Of a stretch of 64,000 bases of DNA, positions 17,766-24,604 are shown in pieces. The notes beneath the pieces are model-generated. The model worked only from the letters and a program-made list of their open reading frames with translations. It ran no database searches and was not told the origin of the DNA. The stretch's first letter is position 1; each line of letters begins with the position of its first letter. The stretch is taken from the NCBI RefSeq assembly GCF_004327985.1, contig NZ_SJDL01000016.1, positions 1-64,000 on the forward strand, read 5' to 3'. The stretch comes from Marinobacter halodurans. Lineage in GTDB: Bacteria; Pseudomonadota; Gammaproteobacteria; Pseudomonadales; Oleiphilaceae. Position numbers and translations under genes: made by a program.

Positions 17766-18397
17766 AAAGGGTTCCATGGGAAACGATCCCCTGGCTTGGT
17801 TGGCGGACGATGACGGGACGACCGACCCCGACCCGCTACCACGCCCGGGAAGCGTCCGCGGGACACCGCCACGCGGCCAAAAAGGACGATGCGGAACTGA
17901 TTGAAGAGAGTTTTGCCGCACTGGCCAGCCAGGCCGAGTCGATTGTGGCGGAGTTCTACGCCCACCTCTTCGAGCACTATCCGGAGCTGGCGCCGTTGTT
18001 CGGGAACAGCTCACCGACGGAGCAGCACAGGAAACTGTTGGCGGCCCTGAAACTGCTGGTGCGGAATCTGCGTAAGCCCGATGTTCTGCGCGATTACCTG
18101 CAAGGGCTGGGTGCCCGGCACCAGGTGTACGGTGTCGCCGGGGAAGATTACGACAAGGTGGCAGACAGCCTGCTGACGGTGCTCGGCGAACGCGCCGGCA
18201 TGCTTTGGACAACCGACCTCGAGCAGGCCTGGACCGGGACACTAGTGTGTTGCTTGGATCACCTTCCACCGGTTTTGCGGGACTCTAGTCGGCGGACACA
18301 GGGACCGGCCGGGGAGGCGTGCAGTGGGCATTCAACAGGCGAAACCCACGCCACTGAAACCGGCCGGGCCGGTATCGCAGGAAAATGTCGGTGTTAG
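17758..18397 (+). pseudogene. Globin-domain protein with frameshift and altered C-terminus
   Basis: The ATG at 17758 overlaps the ParA stop and opens MAEKGSMGNDPLAWLADDD, a short acidic leader. At the A-run 17879-17883 the frame slips. Removing one A continues into DDAELIEESFAALASQAESIVAEFYAHLFEHYPELAPLF, a clear globin A-to-E helix region. The conserved proximal-type histidine lies near GARHQVYGV. After AWTGTL the expected globin H-helix end is replaced by an unstructured Gly/Thr-rich tail to 18397, so the C-terminus also looks damaged. A globin linked to a chemotaxis ParA would suggest oxygen or redox sensing. Confidence 0.65.
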
Positions 18398-18471
18398 TGG
18401 CGGTTTTATTGTTATTTCAGGTTTTTCCGGATAATTTTGTCTCCACATCATGGGTTAGGAAGGACGTTAAG

Positions 18472-20037
18472 ATGCAGTACGGACCATCCCCTTTTTCTAG
18501 CGTTGTTCGCCGTTCATCTTTTTTCCCGGTGATGGGGAGCCTGTTGATGGCGCTGTTGCTTGCCGGCTGCGGTGGTGGCGACTCGGATACGGCGTCGAGC
18601 GCCGGCGCGGCTCGCCAGGCCCCGGCCGATCAGGCCATGGATGGCACCCTGATGCTCTCTGCGCGAGGCAGCGATATAGACCTGAGTTGGTCCGTCGAGG
18701 GCGACATGACGGGGCAGAACGTTTACCGGAATACGCGGGGTTCCGCCGACGGCGCCACACTCCTGGCCGAACTGGACGCGGAGCAGCGTACCTATACCGA
18801 TCAGGATGTCGGCACAGGCAGCTACTGGTACTGGATCGAGTTTGAAGGCAATGCCGGTGCGACGGCCACATCGAATGTCGTTTCCAACACCAGTTTGTCA
18901 GGTTCTTCAGACGGGCCCGTTGGATTCGGTGCCGGCACCACGGGCGGTCAAGGCGGCATCGTTGTGACCGTTACTACACCGGCTGAACTGACAGCCGCCG
19001 TTTCTGACAGCACGCCCAAAATCATTCGAATCTCCGGTGTTATTGACTACCGCAATACCGAAGGCTCGACGACGGAATTGGGGTGCACCTATTCAGACAG
19101 TTACTGCAGCGTTAACGGCAAACACGAGAAGATCCTTAACGTCGGCAGTTACTGTTCAGGCCGCACGCTGTATGACATCACCTACGACACCGCCGGCAAA
19201 ACACCGCTGAACATCGGTTCCAACAAAACCCTTATTGGAGTCGGTGCCCATTCCGGTATCAAGGGGAAAGGTCTGCGAATGGCCGGTGGCGTGTCGAATA
19301 TCATCATTCGCAACCTGTCCATTACCGACATCAATGACGGTACGATCTGGGCTGGGGATGCGCTGACCATCAACAATGCTTCCAACATCTGGATCGATCA
19401 CAACTACATCGCCCGCATCGGACGTCAGTTCATCGTGACCGGATGGGAGACGGCCCAGAACGTCACCATCTCCGGCAATTATCTGGACGGAACCACGGAC
19501 TACGGTCATTACTGTGATCAGCGCCATTACTGGACCGCACTGCTAGTCGCTGAAAACCAGAGTATTACGATGATCGGCAACCGTATATCCATGACCTCGG
19601 GCCGTTCACCCAAATTCGGCAAGCAGGATTCAGCCTCAAGCGCAGGCGTCCTCCACATGGTGAACAACTACTTTGACCAGAACTATGGCACCGGTTTTCA
19701 CGGCGATGCGACCGGCACCGTACTGATGGAAGGCAACTACTATGAACCCGCCGACGGCTTTGTTCCGATCTCAGCCGACAGCACGGGTATACCGTTGTAC
19801 GCACCTCTGGATCTGAGCATCAGTTCAACCACCAGTACTTGCCAGTCCCTGCTGGGCCGTGACTGTGCGGCGAACTACGACACCAATGCCCCCAGCAACT
19901 TCGTGATCAACGCCTCGGCCATGTCCGCCATTCAGGCCAACAGTTTCTGGTTGCACGCCGTGAAATCGATTCAACCAAAGAGCTACTCCGAGGTGACATC
20001 ACAGCGTTTTGGCCCCCAGGCCGATATTAGTAACTGA
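18472..20037 (+). CDS. Secreted PL1-family pectate lyase, lipoprotein
   Basis: A 521-residue protein. I placed the start at ATG 18472, seven bases after AGGAAGGA, giving a signal peptide ending in the lipobox LLAGC with Cys33, so it is probably an outer-membrane-anchored lipoprotein. Residues ~55-140 form a fibronectin-III-like or all-beta domain. The rest (~155-520) is a PL1 right-handed beta-helix with the hallmark WIDHNYIA (near 307), the Ca-site region upstream and VLHMVNNYFDQNYG. It cleaves pectate by beta-elimination. It is not obviously related to its neighbours and may be an acquired degradative gene. Confidence 0.9.
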   Translation: MQYGPSPFSSVVRRSSFFPVMGSLLMALLLAGCGGGDSDTASSAGAARQAPADQAMDGTLMLSARGSDIDLSWSVEGDMTGQNVYRNTRGSADGATLLAELDAEQRTYTDQDVGTGSYWYWIEFEGNAGATATSNVVSNTSLSGSSDGPVGFGAGTTGGQGGIVVTVTTPAELTAAVSDSTPKIIRISGVIDYRNTEGSTTELGCTYSDSYCSVNGKHEKILNVGSYCSGRTLYDITYDTAGKTPLNIGSNKTLIGVGAHSGIKGKGLRMAGGVSNIIIRNLSITDINDGTIWAGDALTINNASNIWIDHNYIARIGRQFIVTGWETAQNVTISGNYLDGTTDYGHYCDQRHYWTALLVAENQSITMIGNRISMTSGRSPKFGKQDSASSAGVLHMVNNYFDQNYGTGFHGDATGTVLMEGNYYEPADGFVPISADSTGIPLYAPLDLSISSTTSTCQSLLGRDCAANYDTNAPSNFVINASAMSAIQANSFWLHAVKSIQPKSYSEVTSQRFGPQADISN

Positions 20038-20171
20038 GGCTTGGAAAACACCCGTGCCTGTCGTTGTCCCGGGTCGGCTCTGGTGCCACTTTAAAGATGT
20101 GCGCCGGTGCAAAGGCGCCATGGTTTAATGCGGATGGTTGAAGCAATGCGTTTTAATCATCCGAATTTTTC

Positions 20172-20504
20172 TCAATCCCCATGGTCGGGCAAGAAGGTCC
20201 TTGCGAAGCCCCCCAGTTCTTCCGAGACCCTTTCCCGAATCGCCGCACGGTCTTCCGGGGATAAATCGTATCTTGCTGCCAGGGCAACAAAATCCTCTTC
20301 ATGAAGGGTGACCGTCAGACGGGGTCTGATGCGTTTCTTGCGGTAAGACAGGCCAAGTACCTTTCGCACCATGTCTGATGGGGTAAGATCCTGCATGACC
20401 GCCGCCACCCGAAAGGCTCGCTGGATATCGCTGGAAAGGTCAAAGGCCATTTGGACAGCCCTGACGGCTTTATATTCACGCGACCAGTCGGATTGCTTCT
20501 TCAT
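20172..20504 (-). CDS. Small protein of unknown function, third gene of yjfI-pspA operon
   Basis: A 110-residue, basic, mostly helical protein. The segment SDMVRKVLGLSYRKKRIRPRLTVTLHEEDFVALAARYDLSPEDRAAI combines a helix-turn-helix or ribbon-helix-helix-like pattern with two strands, suggesting a DNA-binding or dimeric regulator, but I cannot name the family. It lies 63 bases after the PspA-like gene on the same strand and is likely the last gene of that unit. It is convergent with the pectate lyase. Confidence 0.6.
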   Translation of the reverse strand: MKKQSDWSREYKAVRAVQMAFDLSSDIQRAFRVAAVMQDLTPSDMVRKVLGLSYRKKRIRPRLTVTLHEEDFVALAARYDLSPEDRAAIRERVSEELGGFARTFLPDHGD

Positions 20505-20567
20505 CTTGACTCCGAAGGGAAAGCACCGGCTGCAGAGGCAGCCGGATAGAGGTAGAGCGATAACCGG

Positions 20568-21257
20568 TTATTGAGATTGCTTCAGACGTGCCAGCACGTT
20601 GTCGACAGCTTCGTTCCCGCCATCGATCCCGGCGGCCTGCAGTTTTTCGTCCAGATCTTCGCCAGTCATTTCTTTTTCCAGCTGAATCCGGGCGGATTGC
20701 CGATCTTCCTCGCGGGCCTGCCTCTCACGAATGCGTTCAAGCGTTTCCTTGGCGGTGCTGAGGGAGGATTGGTTGCTGTTGATGTTGGTATCGATTTGGG
20801 CCGTTGTCCGAAGCACCCGCTCATTGGTCTTAACGACCTGCAGCTCTCGCCGATATTCGCCCAATTGCTTTTCAGCTTGCTTAACGCGTTCTTTCAAACC
20901 GTTGATGCGCTCTCTAAGCAGACTGTGGGCTTTGGTGAGTTCTTGCTTGCGCTGCTCGTGGCCGACGATACGTTCGGCCACTTCCCGGGCCAATGCCTCC
21001 TGGCCGGCTGAGAGGGCCTTGCGGGCGTCTTCTTCCCGTCTTTCGGCGCTGGTCTGTTCCGTATCGATCTGACGTGACAGGGAGGCGGCTTCAGCCATCA
21101 GGGCGGCGAGTTCCTGTTTTGCCTGCTTGAGCTCGTGCTCACCGTCGCGCAGCTCCTGTTCCAGGATGCGGCTACCCTGGCTGTCCACAACAGCCTCGCC
21201 CACTTCGTTGACGCTTCCGCGAACGGCGGTCAGCAATTTCTTGAGTACGGCTTTCAT
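20568..21257 (-). CDS. yjfJ: PspA/IM30 family protein (YjfJ type)
   Basis: A 229-residue protein that is almost entirely helical coiled coil, matching the length of E. coli YjfJ. The N-terminus (MKAVLKKLLTAVRGSVNE) is an amphipathic helix like the membrane-binding helix of PspA. The long antiparallel helical hairpin (about 35-150, rich in E, K, Q and R) is the ESCRT-III-like core, and the C-terminal segment ends DNVLARLKQ. Such proteins polymerise on stressed membranes and protect the envelope. It begins 15 bases after yjfI. The adjacent divergent flotillin and AAA+ ATPase genes suggest a joint membrane-repair role. Confidence 0.85.
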   Translation of the reverse strand: MKAVLKKLLTAVRGSVNEVGEAVVDSQGSRILEQELRDGEHELKQAKQELAALMAEAASLSRQIDTEQTSAERREEDARKALSAGQEALAREVAERIVGHEQRKQELTKAHSLLRERINGLKERVKQAEKQLGEYRRELQVVKTNERVLRTTAQIDTNINSNQSSLSTAKETLERIRERQAREEDRQSARIQLEKEMTGEDLDEKLQAAGIDGGNEAVDNVLARLKQSQ

Positions 21258-21272
21258 GTCATCGTCCCCTGA

Positions 21273-21677
21273 TCAGTCCAGAAAGTCTTCAAATGTCTGT
21301 AACAGGTCAATTGCATTGTCGGCGAGGGTGACCAACTCCTGCATCACCTCGGCTTCACTCGAGGTTGGTGTCAGCGCGCCGTAAACGACGTAGTGCTGGT
21401 CGACCTTGCCGAGAGAGCTGAGGGGCATGGGCACGCTCAGTCGCAGCATGTTCTCGTGCAGGTCGGCCAGCTGGCCACTGCGAATTTCACGCTCTTCGAA
21501 GAGGTAGACAAGGCACAGTATCTGGGTGTCGGTGATTGTGAGGTAGACAGGTGTCTCTTCGGCACCGGAAACGACAATTTGCAGCACGGGCTCTTCCCCG
21601 GCAACGGGCATGACGTTGAAAGTCCGTCCCGCATGGGAGGCTTCGCCCAGGGCAAGAATGAGGGATTGGGTGTCCAC
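21273..21677 (-). CDS. yjfI: YjfI family protein (DUF2170)
   Basis: A 134-residue protein. I chose GTG at 21677 because AAGGAG lies six bases upstream; the frame is open further 5' but without a ribosome site. The sequence begins VDTQSLILALGEASHAGRTFNV and keeps the DUF2170 pattern, ending in an acidic segment (QTFEDFLD). It resembles type III secretion chaperone (CesT-like) folds, so a chaperone or adaptor role for PspA has been suggested for the family. It is the first gene of the leftward unit. Confidence 0.82.
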   Translation of the reverse strand: MDTQSLILALGEASHAGRTFNVMPVAGEEPVLQIVVSGAEETPVYLTITDTQILCLVYLFEEREIRSGQLADLHENMLRLSVPMPLSSLGKVDQHYVVYGALTPTSSEAEVMQELVTLADNAIDLLQTFEDFLD

Positions 21678-21740
21678 ATTAAGCTCCTTTTTCCGTGGCT
21701 CGTACAACAGCGGCTCCGGCTGAAGCATGCCAAATCGCGG

Positions 21741-21769
21741 TTGTGACTGAATGACATAAAATGTCACAA
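21741..21769. promoter_or_regulatory. Overlapping dyads, probable operator between the divergent psp-type operons
   Basis: TTGTGAC (21741-21747) is the inverse of GTCACAA (21763-21769), and TGACAT (21752-21757) of ATGTCA (21761-21766). They overlap but have different centres. They lie just downstream of the predicted leftward start site, where a bound repressor would block yjfI-pspA. The regulator is unknown. Confidence 0.5.
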
Positions 21770-21776
21770 AACTGAG

Positions 21777-21828
21777 TCTATACCTTAAAATTAATTTCTT
21801 GCAATAAAATATTTTGTTGCGGTATAAC
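21777..21828. promoter_or_regulatory. Divergent promoters sharing a palindromic -35 element
   Basis: TTGCAA at 21799-21804 is its own reverse complement. Rightward it pairs with TATAAC at 21823-21828 (18-base spacer) for the yqiJ-flotillin-ATPase unit. Leftward it pairs with TATAGA on the minus strand (21782-21777, 16-base spacer) for yjfI-pspA. The region is AT-rich in a GC-rich genome. One shared -35 box would make the two units mutually exclusive at the level of polymerase binding. No sigma-54 motif with correct spacing was found. Confidence 0.5.
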
Positions 21829-21924
21829 GTCTCCACCGTGACAGATTATGTCGTGTTTGTGGGTCGTGACCGCTTCAGGAAGGAGCGAAGCTGTCGTCGC
21901 CAGAGCCAGGGACGCCAAGAAAAC

Positions 21925-22551
21925 ATGGAAGCCTTTCTTTCAATCACTTTTTCCTTCCCGACTGCGATTTTTACCGTTCTTCTGATTGTGGCGGTCGCCT
22001 ACTGGCTTATTTCGATGGTGGGGTTGCTCGATATCGATACGGTCGACGCGGATGTTGATGGTTCGGTCGACCTGGGGGGGCTGATGGTGACTCTGGGACT
22101 TCAGGGCGTCCCCCTGCCACTTGTTCTGACCGTGTTGTTTCTCGTCGGCTGGTTGTTTACCTATTTCTGTGACCTGTTCCTCGGGCCGGTCGTTGGTGAT
22201 GGCTGGCCGCACATCCTGTTCGGTGTGATCGCCATTCCTATTGCCCTGGTGATCAGCCTCCTGATTACGGCCGTGATCGTCCGCCCCCTGCGCCCCTTAT
22301 TCCGACGGGCCTACCAGCGGCCCCAGCAAAAGCAGCTGATTGGAACCGCTTGTGTGATCCTCGCCTTCAATTCAAGGAAAGGGCGGGGGCGTGCGGAAGT
22401 CATGCGGGATGGTGCTCACCTCATTCTACAAGTTCGGGGTGATGCTCGATTTGAGCGTCGCGAACGTGCGGTTCTGGTGGAGTACCTGCCAGAGCAAAAA
22501 GCCTACTGGGTTATCCCGGAGGTTGATTTCCAGACCGGCGATGCCGGTTAA
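21925..22551 (+). CDS. yqiJ: YqiJ-like membrane protein with OB-fold (NfeD-like)
   Basis: 208 residues from ATG 21925, the length of E. coli YqiJ. The upstream frame is open but lacks a plausible N-terminus. It has an N-terminal membrane helix (SFPTAIFTVLLIVAVAYWLISMVGLL), two more (LPLVLTVLFLVGWLFTYFCDLFL and ILFGVIAIPIALVISLLITAVIV), and a C-terminal soluble beta-rich OB-fold of about 75 residues ending WVIPEVDF. YqiJ/NfeD proteins are encoded with and act with flotillins, here the next gene, 26 bases downstream. The ribosome site is weak. Confidence 0.78.
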   Translation: MEAFLSITFSFPTAIFTVLLIVAVAYWLISMVGLLDIDTVDADVDGSVDLGGLMVTLGLQGVPLPLVLTVLFLVGWLFTYFCDLFLGPVVGDGWPHILFGVIAIPIALVISLLITAVIVRPLRPLFRRAYQRPQQKQLIGTACVILAFNSRKGRGRAEVMRDGAHLILQVRGDARFERRERAVLVEYLPEQKAYWVIPEVDFQTGDAG

Positions 22552-22577
22552 CTTGCCCAGCAACTCAGGAGAGAATC

Positions 22578-24518
22578 GTGGATATGGACTTGTCTTGGAT
22601 CATGCCGGTGCTGGTATCCGCCGGGATACTGGTGGTCGTGCTACTGGCGATTTTGGCGCTGTTCAAGGCGTTCTATCGCAAAGTGGATCAGGGAGAGGCG
22701 CTGATCGTCAACGACCTGTCCGCCACACCGAAGGTGTACTTCACCGGTGCGATGGTCTTGCCCGTGATTCACCGGTCGGAAACCATGAAGATTTCCGTGA
22801 TTACGCTGGAGCTCAACCGGACCGGTAATGAAGGACTGATCTGTAAGGATAACCTGCGGGCGGACATCACCGTGGCGTTCTACCTGAGGGTGAACGAGAC
22901 GGCGGAGGATGTGCTCCGGGTTGCCAAATCGGTCGGGGTCGGGCGTGCCTCCGATCGCACGGCCGTGAACGAGCTGTTCAACGCCAAGTTCAGTGAAGCG
23001 TTGAAAACCGTCGGCAAGAAGATGGAGTTCATGCAGCTCTTCGAGGAGCGGCAGCGGTTCCGGGATGCCATCGTCGAGACCATTGGCGAGGATCTTAACG
23101 GCTATATCCTGGAAGACGTGGCCATCGATTACCTGGAGCAAACGCCGAAGAGCGCGCTGGATCCGAACAATATCCTGGATTCCGAAGGCATTCGCCGGAT
23201 CACCGAAATTACGGCGATGCATAATGTGGAAACCAATCGCCTGGAGCGGGACCAGCAGCTTGAGATCCAGCGCAAGAATGTATCGGCCCGGGAAGCGTCG
23301 CTGGAACTGGAGCGCACCCAGGCGGATGCCGAGGCCCGCCAACAGCGCGAGATAGAAACCCTGAAAGCCCGTGAGGCGTCCGAGACGGAGCAGGTGCGTC
23401 AACAGGAACGTGCAAAAGCGGAAGCGGCGCGCATCAAGACCGACGAAGAAGTCGAGATTGCCGAAGAGAACAAGCGTCGCCAGACCGAAATGGCCGTTAA
23501 GGCGCGTGAGCGCGCCGTGCAGATTGAAGATGTCCGTATCCAGCAGGCGCGTGAGTTAGAGGACGTGAACCGTGAACGCGCGGTGGAAATCGAGCGTATC
23601 GGTATGGAGAAGTCGCTGGAGGAAGAGCGCAAGGAGATTGCGGTTATTACCAGCGAACGCATTGCGGTTGAACGCGGTGTGGCAGAGGAAGAAGAGAACA
23701 TCAAGGATGTTCGCAACCGTTCGGAAGCTGAGCGCCTGAAAGTACAGAGCGTGATTGCCGCGGAAGCGGATGCAGAAGAAAACAAACTGAAAGAGGTCAA
23801 GGCCGCGGAAGCGGCTTACGAGCGGGCCAAGCTGGAAGCTGACGAGGTCGTGATCCGTGCCCAGTCGGATCTGGATTCGGCCGAGAAGAAAGCCGCTGCG
23901 GACGAGAAGTCGGCCCGGGGGCGTCAGGCGCTTGCCGCCGCTGACGGTCTTGCCCAGGCTCAGGTCATGGAAGCCCGTGCAACAGCACAACGCGCCGAAG
24001 GCCTGGCCCAGGCGGAGGTCAAAACGGCAACCGCCAAGGCCGACGAGGAAGCCGGCATGGCCGAGGTCCGCGTACTGGATCATCGCCTGGATACCGAAGC
24101 CCAGGGCGAAGAGAAGATGGGGCTGGCCAAGGCGCAGGCGCGCGAAGCCATGGCACGCGCCGAAGCCAATGGCCTGGTCGAGAAGCTCAAGGCCTACGAC
24201 AACATGTCCGAAGACGCTCGCCATTTTGAGCAGTTCCGTATGAACCTCGAGGTCCACGAAAAGGAAACGATGGCCAACATCGAAGCCCAGCGCATCGGTA
24301 TGCTGGAGAACGGCAAGGTGATGGCTGCGGCCCTGAAGGACGCCAAGTTCGAGATGATCGGTGGCGATGGCGACATCTTCGAGAAATTCGCCAAGGGCCT
24401 GGGTTATGGCAAGACCGTACAAGGGGTTCTGGACAAGTCACCGGCACTACAGGCCGCTCTGGCGGGAATTTCCGACCGTGCCCTGAACGGCAAGTCGAAT
24501 TCCACCGAAAACGCCTGA
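22578..24518 (+). CDS. yqiK: Flotillin family protein (YqiK type)
   Basis: 646 residues starting at GTG 22578 with AGGAGA five bases upstream (ATG 22584 is equally possible). An N-terminal membrane hairpin (WIMPVLVSAGILVVVLLAILALFKAFY) is followed by the band-7/PHB domain (about 35-190, with DQGEALIVND and TVAFYLRVNE). A very long charged coiled coil (about 200-560) has repeated E-A-x-A and RAxxEA units, and a C-terminal segment follows. Flotillins form membrane microdomain scaffolds. E. coli YqiK has 553 residues, so this one is longer, mainly in the coiled coil. Confidence 0.88.
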   Translation: MDMDLSWIMPVLVSAGILVVVLLAILALFKAFYRKVDQGEALIVNDLSATPKVYFTGAMVLPVIHRSETMKISVITLELNRTGNEGLICKDNLRADITVAFYLRVNETAEDVLRVAKSVGVGRASDRTAVNELFNAKFSEALKTVGKKMEFMQLFEERQRFRDAIVETIGEDLNGYILEDVAIDYLEQTPKSALDPNNILDSEGIRRITEITAMHNVETNRLERDQQLEIQRKNVSAREASLELERTQADAEARQQREIETLKAREASETEQVRQQERAKAEAARIKTDEEVEIAEENKRRQTEMAVKARERAVQIEDVRIQQARELEDVNRERAVEIERIGMEKSLEEERKEIAVITSERIAVERGVAEEEENIKDVRNRSEAERLKVQSVIAAEADAEENKLKEVKAAEAAYERAKLEADEVVIRAQSDLDSAEKKAAADEKSARGRQALAAADGLAQAQVMEARATAQRAEGLAQAEVKTATAKADEEAGMAEVRVLDHRLDTEAQGEEKMGLAKAQAREAMARAEANGLVEKLKAYDNMSEDARHFEQFRMNLEVHEKETMANIEAQRIGMLENGKVMAAALKDAKFEMIGGDGDIFEKFAKGLGYGKTVQGVLDKSPALQAALAGISDRALNGKSNSTENA

Positions 24519-24536
24519 TCCACGCCTCGGACCCGT

Positions 24537-24563
24537 GTGCCGGCCTGTCTGACCGGCCGGCAC
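24537..24563 (+). other. GC-rich hairpin between flotillin and ATPase genes
   Basis: GTGCCGGCC (24537-24545) and GGCCGGCAC (24555-24563) form a perfect nine-base stem with a nine-base loop. No T tract follows, so it is more likely an mRNA processing or stabilising element or a partial attenuator than a full terminator. Confidence 0.5.
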
Positions 24564-24604
24564 CGGGCCCACTCCCTTCTTCGATTTCGTATCCAGGATG
24601 ATCC

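Noticed and set aside
21680-21924. Sigma-54 promoter for the PspA unit, as in the E. coli psp system
   Set aside because: A TTGGCATGC-like sequence exists on the minus strand, but the GG-to-GC spacing is one base short and no PspF gene is nearby.
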